64,000 nt of DNA from Marinirhabdus sp963793275. GTDB lineage: Bacteria > Bacteroidota > Bacteroidia > Flavobacteriales > Flavobacteriaceae. The position numbers and the translations under genes were made by a program. Shown here one piece after another: positions 34,044-44,028 of this stretch (position 1 is the first letter of the stretch; every line of letters starts with the position of its first letter). The notes below the pieces were generated by a model. The model ran no database searches, was not told the DNA's origin, and saw only the letters and a list, made by a program, of their open reading frames with translations. The stretch spans positions 744,001-808,000 of the forward strand of contig CAWBZL010000004.1 of assembly GCA_963793275.1 (NCBI GenBank). The letters run 5' to 3'.

Positions 34044-34199
34044 CGAGGAGCGGGTGTAATTCCCAACATCTAATAGTACAAAAATAAACAGCTTAAGATT
34101 TGGACCGCCTTCACAGCTAATTTTTATAGTATATAGCTTAAAAAATTACTTGCTTGCCAGCCCTGAAATTTTTCAAGTTCATGTTCTATTTCAACCCCA

Positions 34200-35465
34200 T
34201 TAAGTATAATAGTAGTTTCCCCCATCAAGCCTAACGAATATAAACAACAAAATAGTAAAACCCCATAGTCCGGAACCTCCGTAGCTAAAGAAAGGTAAAG
34301 GGATTCCAACCGTTGGGAATAATCCTGTTACCATGCCAACATTTACAAAAAAGTGTAGGAAAAGTATAGCTGCCACACTGTAGCCGTACACCCGGGCAAA
34401 GGTGTTTTTTTGTCGTTCGGCTAAGTAGAGAACACGTATTATTAACGCTACAAAAAGAAAAACAACTACTATACTTCCAACGAATCCCCATTCTTCTCCA
34501 ACAGTGCTAAAAATATAATCGGTATGTTGCTCCGGTACAAAGTTGCCTTTTGTTTGAGTGCCTTGTGTCCATCCTTTTCCAGTCCAACCACCACTGCCAA
34601 TGGCGATTTCGCTTTGGTTGGTGTTGTAACCAATTCCTTTAGAATCGGTTTCTTTGCCTAGTACAATGTTAAAACGGTCGCGGTGACGCTGCTCGAAAAT
34701 ATTATTAAATATATAGTTTACTGAAAATGCAAACCCAATACAGGCAGCTGCAATAACTATATAGCGAGCTGCGGGAGGGCGTTTTCGTCTCTTTTTCAGA
34801 TTATACATAAAGATGAGTGCTCCAATAATAAGTACTCCCAATCCTACCCAGGCAACCCCAAAAGCCAATGTAGATACAAAGAGTGCAGCGGCAAAAAAGC
34901 CGAGTAATAAGTATACAAAGTGCAACCCTTCTCTATATAGTGGAAAGATAAAGGCGGCATACACTAGAGCACTCCCTGGGTCTGGTTGCGGAATAATAAA
35001 CAATGCCGGTAAGGCAATAATAATAAAAGCTCTAACCTGATGTTTAAACTCCCGCATATTGGTCTGCATATCGCTCACATATTTTGAGAGCGCCAAAGCG
35101 GTAGCTGCTTTTGCAAACTCACTGGGCTGTATTCCAAAACTACCAAAATTATACCAAGAGGTAGCACCATTAATGTTTTTACCAAAAACAAAAAGTCCCA
35201 ACAGAGAAAGTAACGATACGATATATATTACACTCGAAAATCGTTCGTAAAACTTTCCGTCTACGGCAAGAAGGAAAATAATAAGACCTACACTTAAGCC
35301 TATAAATAGTAGCTGCCTTGTGTAGATCTGGTTCATGTCGAAAAAAGAAGTGGCAGTATCGTCCAAGGAAGCAGAGTAGATGTTTATCCACCCAATGGCA
35401 ACCAATGCAAAAAACAGAAAGACCGTAAGCCAATCAAATTTTAAAAAAACTTTACTCTGGGACAT
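34200..35465 (-). CDS. rodA: Rod-shape peptidoglycan polymerase RodA
   Basis: This 421-residue SEDS protein has about ten membrane helices. Its motifs are GATSWYNFGSFGIQPSEFAKAA and AIGSGGWTGKGWTQGTQTKG, with the end SYGGSGLWGFTILLF. SEDS proteins polymerise glycan from lipid II together with a class B penicillin-binding protein, and RodA serves cell elongation. It is the last gene of the rod operon, 36 bases beyond the PBP2 gene. The other family member, FtsW, works at the septum, so its position here settles the name. Confidence 0.93.
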   Translation of the reverse strand: MSQSKVFLKFDWLTVFLFFALVAIGWINIYSASLDDTATSFFDMNQIYTRQLLFIGLSVGLIIFLLAVDGKFYERFSSVIYIVSLLSLLGLFVFGKNINGATSWYNFGSFGIQPSEFAKAATALALSKYVSDMQTNMREFKHQVRAFIIIALPALFIIPQPDPGSALVYAAFIFPLYREGLHFVYLLLGFFAAALFVSTLAFGVAWVGLGVLIIGALIFMYNLKKRRKRPPAARYIVIAAACIGFAFSVNYIFNNIFEQRHRDRFNIVLGKETDSKGIGYNTNQSEIAIGSGGWTGKGWTQGTQTKGNFVPEQHTDYIFSTVGEEWGFVGSIVVVFLFVALIIRVLYLAERQKNTFARVYGYSVAAILFLHFFVNVGMVTGLFPTVGIPLPFFSYGGSGLWGFTILLFIFVRLDGGNYYYT

Positions 35466-35500
35466 AGGGGACTGCTGGTTGCTTTGGTGCTTTTGAATAT

Positions 35501-37411
35501 TTATAATGCTAAGTCTTTCAAAAATTTACCGCTAATTTTTTTACCGTCATTAATTGGGAAAGGCTTGCCTGATAATGGCTTTTTATATTCATCCATCAAA
35601 CTTCCTTCAAGGACGTATTTTTCAAGATCGGTTCTGGTGATTTCACCTTTAATATATTTTTCAATCATTAAACTGGCAATTTTTCCGGCCCAACGGCTAC
35701 CCCAATAGCCATTTTCAACAAAAACCGCAATGGCAATCTTCGGATTGTCTTTTGGAGCAAAAGCCACAAACGTTGAGTGGTCTGTAAGTTGTGCTCTTTT
35801 TCCCTGAATTTTCGTATAATTTTCGGCAGTACCTGTTTTTCCGCATATTTCAATATCGGGAACACGCAAGCTGGCTGCGGTACCTTTGTTATATACATCG
35901 AACATTCCTTGTACTACAGGTTCAAAATGCTTTGGGTCTATTGTAGTATTAATTCGCTTTGTAAATTCTTGTGGAATGGTGTCAACTCCTTTAATGTTTT
36001 TAATGATATGTGGACGGTACCAGTAGCCTCTGTTTGCAATAGCTGCTGTGAAATTTGCCATTTGCATGGGGGTTAGATTCACTTCTCCCTGCCCAATAGC
36101 GTTAGAGATTGTGGCGGTTGCGTACCATTTGTACTTTGGATACTCATACCAACTGTTGTAAAACTCTGATGTTGGAATTAATCCTTTTTTACCACTGGGC
36201 AAATCGTATCCCATATAATCTCCTAATCCAAAACTGGTAAGGTGTCGTTTCCAGTTATCGATCCCTTCCTGAGGTGTTGGGTATTTTTCAATGGCACGAC
36301 GATACGCCGTACAAAAATAGGCGTTACAGGATTGCGCAATACCATCTACCATGGCTAAAGGGCTGTAATGACTATGACACCCTAATTTTTGTCCGCGTCC
36401 GTACACATATCCGTGATTGCAATACACTTTTTCAGTGGTTGTCATCACGCCTTCTTCCATAGCGATAAGCCCCGTAAGTGTTTTAAATGGAGAGCCGGGG
36501 GAATATTCGCCTTGTAGTCCTCGATCAAACAAAGGTTTTGCGATAGTATCGTAATATAACTTGGTGAAATTTTTTGAACGTTCCCGACCCACTAAAAGAC
36601 CAGGGTCAAAATTAGGAGCTGTAACTAGCGCCAGAATTTCTCCAGTAGAGGGGTCAATAGCAACAATACCACCGCGCTTATTTACAAATAATTCTTCTCC
36701 GTATTTCTGAAGTCTAGCATCAATAGTTAATGTAATGTCATTTCCGCGTTCTGGTATGGTGTCAAAAGTTCCGTTTTTATAAGATCCAATATCACGATTA
36801 AATCTATCTTTCTGAATATACTTTACTCCTTTGGTGCCTCGTAAAACATCTTCGTAAGCTTGTTCTGCACCAGCTTTACCAATAAGTTCCCCCATAATAT
36901 AGTCCGGGTTTTGCTTAATGATGCGTTCGTCCACTTCCCGAATATAACCAAGAACATTTGCAGAATGACCTACTTGATATTCACGAAGCGATCTTTTCTG
37001 AATATAAAAGCCTTCAAACTTGTACATTTTTTCTGAAAGGGAAGCATACTCAGCTTTTGTTAGCTGTGCGATAAAGGGCTGGGCTATCCTCGGAGAATAG
37101 ATCCAGGCTTTTTTTAATTTTTCCTTAAAGTTATCTTTTGAAATTTTCAGCAACCGGCAAAACTCCAGCGTGTCTAATGGTTTTACCTCTCGGGGAATTA
37201 CCATCACATCGTACGATGGCTGATTGGAAACTAACAACTCGCCATTGCGATCATAAATATAACCCCGCTGCGGATAATCGTACTGAACTTTAATTGCGTT
37301 ATTTTCGGAAAGCTGTTCGTAAGAAGTGTCATATACCTGTAAATAGAACAACCTGCCCGCAAATACAACGCCGGTAATCATTACAACAACAAGTAATAAT
37401 AATTTTCGCAT
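35501..37411 (-). CDS. mrdA: Penicillin-binding protein 2 (elongation transpeptidase)
   Basis: This 636-residue class B penicillin-binding protein has an N-terminal membrane helix (LLLLVVVMITGVVFAGRLFY), a dimerisation region and a transpeptidase domain. The catalytic Ser lies in GSPFKTL (SxxK), the SxN motif is SCN in IAQSCNAYF, and the KTG motif is ICGKTGTAEN. It crosslinks peptidoglycan along the side wall in step with RodA. Length and motifs are normal. mreD is upstream and rodA downstream in the same direction. Confidence 0.95.
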   Translation of the reverse strand: MRKLLLLVVVMITGVVFAGRLFYLQVYDTSYEQLSENNAIKVQYDYPQRGYIYDRNGELLVSNQPSYDVMVIPREVKPLDTLEFCRLLKISKDNFKEKLKKAWIYSPRIAQPFIAQLTKAEYASLSEKMYKFEGFYIQKRSLREYQVGHSANVLGYIREVDERIIKQNPDYIMGELIGKAGAEQAYEDVLRGTKGVKYIQKDRFNRDIGSYKNGTFDTIPERGNDITLTIDARLQKYGEELFVNKRGGIVAIDPSTGEILALVTAPNFDPGLLVGRERSKNFTKLYYDTIAKPLFDRGLQGEYSPGSPFKTLTGLIAMEEGVMTTTEKVYCNHGYVYGRGQKLGCHSHYSPLAMVDGIAQSCNAYFCTAYRRAIEKYPTPQEGIDNWKRHLTSFGLGDYMGYDLPSGKKGLIPTSEFYNSWYEYPKYKWYATATISNAIGQGEVNLTPMQMANFTAAIANRGYWYRPHIIKNIKGVDTIPQEFTKRINTTIDPKHFEPVVQGMFDVYNKGTAASLRVPDIEICGKTGTAENYTKIQGKRAQLTDHSTFVAFAPKDNPKIAIAVFVENGYWGSRWAGKIASLMIEKYIKGEITRTDLEKYVLEGSLMDEYKKPLSGKPFPINDGKKISGKFLKDLAL

Positions 37412-37537
37412 AAAATTTTAATTCACTTTAATTAGTGGTTAGTCTTAGTGCCCGCCTATAAAATGAGCATTCAGTTGAGGATTTTTGAACTCATAAAGTA
37501 TAACTCACTTCGTCGGGAATTAGTATGACGCTGGTGT

Positions 37538-38044
37538 TTAATTTTTTCTGCTGAATAACAAGGTGATACATAGCAATAGCACTATGGTAAAGATACTTGA
37601 AAATAACGTAGATTTTAACACTAATACGATATGGCTAATGTTAAAAATTTCTAACGAGAACAGCATTAGATGATGTAAAAGTACCGCTACTGAAATATAC
37701 GTAATTCGTGCACCAAAATCAACTTTACTTAATTTAATAGTATTAAACTCGTAACTCACTCCAAATGAAAATTTTAATAGCAACGGACGCAGGTACGCAA
37801 TAAACACACAAGCCGCTGCGTGCACACCCCCGGAATCGCTAAAAATATCAACAAAAAAGCCCAATAAGAAACCTAAGAAAATTAATAAGCTCTTATTACC
37901 CGTAAACGGAAATACCAGAATAAACAGGATATACGGATACGGATTTACATACCCTAAAAAATTGATATGGTTGAACAGTAAAATCTGAAGCACGATCAAG
38001 ATCAAAAACCGTCCAATATTTACCAAAAGATCACTGTTCTGCAT
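37538..38044 (-). CDS. mreD: Rod-shape membrane protein MreD
   Basis: This 168-residue inner-membrane protein has about five helices (for example FLILIVLQILLFNHINFLG and LLIFLGFLLGFFVDIFSDSGG). MreD joins MreC, RodA and PBP2 in the elongasome. Its start overlaps the mreC end by 14 bases, showing coupling. The family is poorly conserved in sequence, so the name rests on helix pattern, length and position between mreC and mrdA. Confidence 0.9.
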   Translation of the reverse strand: MQNSDLLVNIGRFLILIVLQILLFNHINFLGYVNPYPYILFILVFPFTGNKSLLIFLGFLLGFFVDIFSDSGGVHAAACVFIAYLRPLLLKFSFGVSYEFNTIKLSKVDFGARITYISVAVLLHHLMLFSLEIFNISHIVLVLKSTLFSSIFTIVLLLCITLLFSRKN

Positions 38045-38915
38045 TTACCTGAGGTGTTTCTTGGTTAGGAATTTCTTGATTTTCCCGTACAGGAGCATCT
38101 TGATTTTCTATTTGCTGAATAGCATTCTTTTCGTTGTTTTTAATGATATAAACGTGGTGTAAGCTCGTCATATCATTAAACAAAGTTATGGTTACATCGT
38201 AATAATCCTGATTGTTGGAAAGATTAAAATCCTTAATTGTTCCCACTAAAATACCCCTTGGAAAAATTGTGGATTTCCCATCGGTCACAATAGTATCTCC
38301 CACAACAACGGGAGCTTGTCTTGGAATATCCACTAGTTTTGCTTCATTAGGGTTTTTTGTTTCAGGATCCCAGACCAAAGATCCAAAATGAAACGAATTT
38401 TTAAGCTTGGCATTAATCTTACTATTCGTATTCAATATAGATTGCACCGAAGCATATTTATTTGAAACTTTATTAATAATACCAACAATTCCTTTTGAAG
38501 AAATTACACCCATATCTGTTTCAATTGCATCGCCAGTTCTTTTTTTGAGGGTTAAATAATTCTTGGTTTTGGAATAAGAGTTGTTAATCACCCTCGCCGG
38601 ATAATACGAGTAGGGTGCAGGTAAAATAGTGCTGTCTATTTCGGTAACGATTATAGTGTCCTCCGTAGTTCTTAATAAGGTTCTTAACCTGATGTTTTCA
38701 TCAGCTAGAGCCTGGTTTTGCTCTTTTAATTTGAAGTAATTTACCACGCTACTTTTCCAGGAGTAAATACTTCCGCTGAAGAAATTTGCCGAGGTAATGT
38801 ATTTGTTTTTGTGGTAGGAATGACTATTTATAGTAAAACCAATAGAGATTACAAATAAGAGCAGGAACAACAGGAAATTTTTATTCCGTATGAAGAAATA
38901 GATAATCTGTTGCAT
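38031..38915 (-). CDS. mreC: Rod-shape protein MreC
   Basis: This 294-residue protein has a cytoplasmic tail, one helix (FLLFLLLFVISIGFTINSH), a coiled coil (KLKEQNQALADENIRLRTLL) and two beta-barrel domains with GVISSKGIVGIINKVSNKYA. It stabilises the elongation complex in the periplasm. The C-terminus is a Gln/Asn/Pro-rich tail (QQIENQDAPVRENQEIPNQE) of unknown use. It overlaps mreD and follows the small secreted gene by 18 bases. Confidence 0.95.
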   Translation of the reverse strand: MQQIIYFFIRNKNFLLFLLLFVISIGFTINSHSYHKNKYITSANFFSGSIYSWKSSVVNYFKLKEQNQALADENIRLRTLLRTTEDTIIVTEIDSTILPAPYSYYPARVINNSYSKTKNYLTLKKRTGDAIETDMGVISSKGIVGIINKVSNKYASVQSILNTNSKINAKLKNSFHFGSLVWDPETKNPNEAKLVDIPRQAPVVVGDTIVTDGKSTIFPRGILVGTIKDFNLSNNQDYYDVTITLFNDMTSLHHVYIIKNNEKNAIQQIENQDAPVRENQEIPNQETPQVNAEQ

Positions 38916-38933
38916 GGGGGTGTTCTTAAATTT

Positions 38934-39206
38934 TTAATTAAAGAAAAAGCTGGCGGTAGCTAATTTCCAGGTTCCATCAAAAGAGAGTGCTTTATGAAAA
39001 CGCATCGAATGCTTTATTGCAGGTGTATCGTAAAATAGATCAATCTCCTTTTCTGTTATTTCATCTTCGGACTTTTCATTTATCAATAATGAAATTTTAG
39101 TGCTTCTTATATTTGCGTCCAAAACAAAATCATGGTATACAGCAGATTTTTGTGCAAAACAAGTTGCTGAAAATAAAACTAAAAAAAGGAAAAGAAAATA
39201 TTTCAT
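38934..39206 (-). CDS. Small secreted protein inside the mre operon
   Basis: This is a 90-residue protein with a signal peptide (MKYFLFLFLVLFSATCFAQ) and a compact mature part with a few beta-like stretches (YHDFVLDANIRSTKISLLIN, HKALSFDGTWKLATASFFF). I recognise no family. It lies between mreB and mreC in the same direction, a place normally without a gene. Spacing of 18 bases to mreC and 61 to mreB is compatible with co-transcription. Confidence 0.6.
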   Translation of the reverse strand: MKYFLFLFLVLFSATCFAQKSAVYHDFVLDANIRSTKISLLINEKSEDEITEKEIDLFYDTPAIKHSMRFHKALSFDGTWKLATASFFFN

Positions 39207-39267
39207 TCCAATAATCGTATTGATACAAATCCAATTTTGGTTTTGCTAGTATTTAAAATCTGGAATG

Positions 39268-40296
39268 CTACTTTATAAGCACACTCTTGTACTTTGCTAA
39301 ATTTTTAAGGCAAATACCCGTTCCACGTACTACAGCACGTAATGGGTCTTCGGCAATATAAACTGGCAGGTCGGTTTTTTGAGATAGACGTTTGTCCAAG
39401 CCACGTAGCATAGATCCGCCACCGGCAAGATAAATTCCTGTGTTGTAAATATCTGCTGCCAATTCTGGTGGAGTTTGCGATAATGTTTCCATCACGGCAT
39501 CTTCAATACGTAAGATAGACTTGTCCAATGCTTTGGCAATCTCCCGGTAACTGGTTTGTACCTGCTTTGGTTTTCCTGTAAGCAAATCACGTCCCTGAAC
39601 GCTCATTTCTTCTGGCGGAAGTTCCAGATCTTCGGTTGCAGCACCAATTTGGATTTTTATTTTTTCAGCGGTACGTTCTCCAACATATAAGTTGTGTTGC
39701 GTTCGCATATAATACACAATGTCATTGGTAAAAACGTCACCTGCAATTTTAACCGATTTGTCACAAACAATTCCTCCAAGAGCAATTACAGCAATTTCTG
39801 TTGTTCCACCTCCAATATCTACCACCATATTTCCCTTAGGTTGCATAATATCTACTCCAATACCAATAGCGGCTGCCATAGGTTCGTGAATAAGATAAAC
39901 TTCCTTTCCATTTACACGTTCGGCACTTTCTTTTACGGCGCGCATCTCTACTTCGGTAATACCACTTGGGATACAAATAACCATACGTAGGGAAGGAGTA
40001 AGCCATTTCTTTTTAAGCGCGGGAATGTCTTTAATGAACATATTGATCATCTTTTCACTTGCGTCAAAATCTGCAATAACTCCATCTTTAAGCGGCCTGA
40101 TTGTCTTTATATTTTCATGGGTTTTTCCTTGCATCATAGCGGCTTCACGCCCTACGGCAATAATTTTGCCAGTGACGCGGTCTCTGGCAACTATAGACGG
40201 TGCATCTACCACTACTTTATCGTTGTGGATAATGAGGGTATTTGCGGTACCAAGGTCAATGGCTATTTCTTCGGTGAGAAAATCAAAAAATCCCAT
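39268..40296 (-). CDS. mreB: Actin-like rod-shape protein MreB
   Basis: This 342-residue protein has the actin-fold nucleotide motifs IDLGTANTLI (phosphate 1), VDIGGGTTEIAV (phosphate 2) and YLAGGGSMLRGLD (adenosine). MreB forms membrane-bound filaments that direct wall synthesis along the cell. It heads the rod operon, 64 bases from the end of purH, the common flavobacterial arrangement. Length and motifs are normal. Confidence 0.97.
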   Translation of the reverse strand: MGFFDFLTEEIAIDLGTANTLIIHNDKVVVDAPSIVARDRVTGKIIAVGREAAMMQGKTHENIKTIRPLKDGVIADFDASEKMINMFIKDIPALKKKWLTPSLRMVICIPSGITEVEMRAVKESAERVNGKEVYLIHEPMAAAIGIGVDIMQPKGNMVVDIGGGTTEIAVIALGGIVCDKSVKIAGDVFTNDIVYYMRTQHNLYVGERTAEKIKIQIGAATEDLELPPEEMSVQGRDLLTGKPKQVQTSYREIAKALDKSILRIEDAVMETLSQTPPELAADIYNTGIYLAGGGSMLRGLDKRLSQKTDLPVYIAEDPLRAVVRGTGICLKNLAKYKSVLIK

Positions 40297-40360
40297 AAGT
40301 AATTAGGCGGTATAAAAAATTAAATTATTAAGTGAGGCATTACTCACAAATGTAACAAAA

Positions 40361-41891
40361 TTAGTGTTTAAAGTGACGGGTTCCAGTAAATACCATAGAC
40401 ATTTCGTTATTATTACAATAATCTACGCTTAACTGGTCTTTTATGGAGCCTCCCGGCTGGATCACGGCATTAATTCCTGCGTTATCTGCAATCTCTACGC
40501 AGTCCGGAAAAGGGAAAAATGCATCACTCGCCATCACCGCTCCATTGAGGTCAAAGTTAAACCCTTTTGCTTTTTCAATCGCTTGTTTAAGCGCATCTAC
40601 GCGACTTGTCTGGCCGGTTCCACTTGCACATAATTGTTTGTTTTTGGCAAGAACAATAGTATTACTCTTAGTATGCTTACAAATTTTAGAGGCAAACAGC
40701 AAGTCTTCTAGCTCACGGCTATCTGGTTTTTTGTTGGTCGCGTTGGTTAATTCTGAAACGGTATCGGTTTTGTGATCTTTTTCCTGCACCAAAACTCCAT
40801 TAAGGCAAGTTCTTACAGTGCTTTCAGGTAACGTGGCGTCTTTTTGAATTAATAGAATTCTATTCTTTTTGCCTTTCAGAATTGTTGTGGCTTCATTAGA
40901 AAAAGAAGGTGCAATGACTACTTCACAAAATAGTTTATGTATTTCATCCGCCGTTGGCGCGTCTATTTCGGTATTACAAATTAAGATGCCTCCAAATGCA
41001 GAAACTGAATCACCGGCTAAAGCATTCTTGTAGGCTTTCAGGACAGTATCGCGTTGCGCAATTCCGCAGGCGTTATTGTGTTTTAAAATGGCAAAGGTTG
41101 GAGATTCGCCTTTAAATTCGCTCATTAAATTTACTGCTGCGTCAACATCTAATAAATTGTTGTAGCTTAATTCTTTTCCGTGAAGTTTGTTGAACATCGC
41201 TTCAAAATCGCCAAAGAAAAATCCTTTTTGGTGTGGGTTTTCACCATAGCGTAATACTTTTCCGTTGGTTTCGCTAATTTTTAAGGTAGCAATACCGTGG
41301 TCGCTATTAAAATAATTAAAAATTGCGCTATCGTAATGTGAAGAAACATTAAAAGCTTTGGCGGCAAATCGTTTTCTGTCTGCCAAAGAAATTTCACCAT
41401 TAGTTTCAGAAATCACGTTTAGAAAATCTTCGTAATCTTTCATTGAAGATACACAAATGGTGTCTTTAAAATTCTTGGCGGCAGCACGAATTAATGAAAT
41501 ACCCCCAATATCAATTTTTTCAATAATATCTTGTTCCGAAGCACCAGAAGCAACGGTTTTTTCAAAAGGATATAAATCTACAATAACAACATCCAATTGC
41601 GGAATGTTATATTGTCCCATTTCCCGAACATCGTTCTCGTTGTCCTGACGGTTTAAAATACCTCCAAAAACTTTAGGGTGCAATGTTTTTACACGCCCAC
41701 CTAAAATGGAAGGGTAATCTGTAACATCTTCTACTGGAATCACGTTAATTCCCAGATCGTTAATGAATTTTTGGGTACCGCCTGTGGAATAAAGTATCAC
41801 ACCAAGCTCGTCCAATTTTTTTACAATGGCCCAACCCGTCTTTATGAAATACTGAAATTAATGCGGAAGAAATTTTTTTGGTGTTGCTCAT
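40361..41891 (-). pseudogene. purH: Bifunctional AICAR transformylase / IMP cyclohydrolase (purH) with a 5' frameshift
   Basis: The gene encodes the last two steps of IMP synthesis. The N-terminal cyclohydrolase part starts at ATG 41891 (MSNTKKISSALISVFHKDGL), but the frame breaks at 41828-41831, where GGCC stands for two codons. The remaining 484 residues (from TTG 41815) contain YSTGGTQKFINDLG, GGRVKTLHPKVFGG, RYGENPHQKGFFF and the C-terminal ASDAFFPFPDCVEIADNAG, all in frame. A loss of two bases explains it. PurH is needed for growth without purines, so either sequence error or recent inactivation is likely. Confidence 0.9.
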
Positions 41892-41958
41892 AGTTTTTTT
41901 GCTGAAAATGGATTTTACTATAGAATCTTCTCTTACGGTAAGGTTTTGAAGAATTTAA

Positions 41959-41983
41959 GGTGCAAAAATACATATTATGCACC
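41959..41983 (-). promoter_or_regulatory. -7 box with flanking inverted repeat before purH
   Basis: On the minus strand TATTTTTG (41970-41963) fits the -7 element. It sits between GGTGCA and TGCACC arms (41959-41964 and 41978-41983), which could form an operator. The regulator is unknown and no -33 box was found. Confidence 0.35.
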
Positions 41984-42064
41984 GTTTTTTGTAACGAATG
42001 TTAACAGAAAACGTCTTACTTTTCATAACTTTATCAAAAGACCAGATACGCTAAACAGCCAACC

Positions 42065-43320
42065 ATGCTAATTTATCTTCGAGTACTTAAAGAGAGCTTT
42101 AATTTTGCAGTAAGCGCGCTTAAAAATAATAAGCTTCGCACCTTCTTATCTTTGGTGGGCGTTACTATCGGGATATTTTCCATTATTGCTATTCTTGCCG
42201 CTGTAGATTCTTTAAAAAAAGAAATTGACGGCAGTTTAAGTTCGCTGGATACAAGTACTATTTATTTGGGCCGTTTTTCTTTTGGTCCACAGATGTACCC
42301 CGATGGAAATTTGAACAATTTCCAGATGTCACCTATGAAGAATATCAATATATTAAACGTAATGTGCCCAACGTAAAAGCGGTTTCTTACACGCTCAATG
42401 TTCCTCAGGAAAATATGAAGTATGAAGATCGTACCGTAAGTAGTGTGCAAATTGCGCCTGTTACATACGAACATTATGAAATTGAATCCCTGGACATTGC
42501 CGAAGGACGTTTTTTTAATGAATCTGAATCTTCCAGTGGGGGAAATGTAGCTATAATTGGAGACGAAATTGCCAACGTTTTGTTTGATGGTGCAGCACAA
42601 GCCATAGGGAAGCAAGCCCGTCTCTACGGTAGAAAATTTACTATTATAGGTGTGCTGAAAAAGGAAGGGGCCGGACTTTTTGGAGGTTCTAAAGATACCG
42701 CTGCCTTTGTTCCTGTAAATGCTGTGAGAAAAGTATTTGGAAATAGCAACCGAAACCTATTCCCTTTCATTGTTGTGAAACCTGAAAAAGATATTGATAA
42801 TAACGAATTTATAGCACTTATGTCTCAAAAACTACGAATGGCAAGAGGGTTAAAACCAGACGAAATAGATAACTTCTTTGTAAACCAATTAAAAGGTTTT
42901 ACAGATTTTATAGACAACATTACAGGCCAGATGAATATTATAGGCCTAATTATAAGTGGTTTTTCATTACTCGTAGGGGGCTTTGGGATTGCAAATATTA
43001 TGTTTGTGAGTGTAAAAGAACGCACCAATTTAATCGGAATTCAAAAGTCGTTAGGAGCCAAAAACAGATTTATCCTTTTTCAGTTTTTATTTGAAGCGGT
43101 GATCCTTGCTGTAATAGGTGGTTTAATTGGATTGTTTCTTGTTTTTATAGTATCAATTATAGCCTCGTCTTTTACAGGGGATTTTGAGTTTGTATTATCG
43201 CCTTGGAATATGTTTATAGGAACGGCAATTTCGGCAGTAATTGGACTTATTTCAGGAATTCTTCCGGCTATTTCGGCATCAAAATTAGACCCGGTGGAAG
43301 CTATTAGAACAGGAATGTAG
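42065..43320 (+). pseudogene. MacB/FtsX-type ABC permease with a frameshift
   Basis: The N-terminal part (MLIYLRVLKESFNFAVSALK) with a first membrane helix and the start of the extracytoplasmic domain is followed, in another frame from about 42290, by DVPRWKFEQFPDVTYEEYQY and the rest. That rest includes a MacB-like domain and three C-terminal helices with SLGAKNRFILFQFLFEAVIL. The DNA reads GGTCCACAGATG at 42284-42295, and one more base would restore FGPTDVP. The intact form would be about 418 residues, a permease for lipoprotein or antibiotic export, working with a separate ATPase that is not seen. Confidence 0.88.
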
Positions 43321-43373
43321 GAAGCGGAAGCTGTTATTATTTTTAAGTAATTCTTAAGTCTCCCTAATGGGTT

Positions 43374-43832
43374 TTAAGGTAGAATTTCGGCTACCTTTTC
43401 ATTTACCCACTCCAAAAAACGTTCGTCTTGTTCAGAAAAAGGATCGGGTACGTGTGAGTCTATATCTATCTGCCCAATATTTCTACCATCTTTAAAAAGC
43501 GGAACTACAATTTCGGCTTTTACATACATACTGCAGGCAATATAATTATCCTGAGCTTTCACATCGGCCACCACAAAATTTTCATTGCTTACGGCTACTT
43601 GTCCGCAAATTCCTTTGCCAAAAGGAATCACGGTATGGTCTGTTGGTTCGCCCGCAAAAGCTTTTAAATGGAGTGTTCTGGCTTCGTGATTAGCAAAATA
43701 AAACCCAACCCAATCGTAATATCCAATGGTGTTTTGCAATACCTCACAAACCTGTGTGAGTCTGGCATCTACTGTTTCTTTTTCATTTTGTAAGATTTCA
43801 GCAATGCGGGGTTGTAGGTATTTAAAAGGCAT
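43374..43832 (-). CDS. GAF-domain protein, similar to free methionine-(R)-sulfoxide reductase
   Basis: This 152-residue protein is a single GAF domain with DWVGFYF, PFGKGICGQVAVSNENFVV and YIACSMYVKAEIVVPLF. In free methionine-(R)-sulfoxide reductases of the YebR type, Cys residues in the matching places do the chemistry; two are visible here (GICG and IACS). It could reduce free methionine sulfoxide or sense small ligands. It lies divergent to the exosortase F gene, an order often seen in flavobacteria. Confidence 0.82.
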   Translation of the reverse strand: MPFKYLQPRIAEILQNEKETVDARLTQVCEVLQNTIGYYDWVGFYFANHEARTLHLKAFAGEPTDHTVIPFGKGICGQVAVSNENFVVADVKAQDNYIACSMYVKAEIVVPLFKDGRNIGQIDIDSHVPDPFSEQDERFLEWVNEKVAEILP

Positions 43833-44028
43833 AGGTTCTTAATTTTGAGCAAATGTATTTCAAAAGCATTTATTTATCCCAACCCTAAATGCTGTATTTT
43901 TGTTAAAACCGAATACCTGCCGGATAGTGATTTGAAAATTTGAACCGTCAATTTTTTTATCTTTTACCCGCACCCTAAAGAGAAATAAAAAGAAATAAAT
44001 CATCTTCGCGTGGCGATCGCAAAACCCA

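Noticed and set aside
34124..34309. 61-residue minus-strand frame at the 3' end of rodA
   Set aside because: It overlaps rodA in another frame, and its composition does not resemble a protein family; treated as a shadow.
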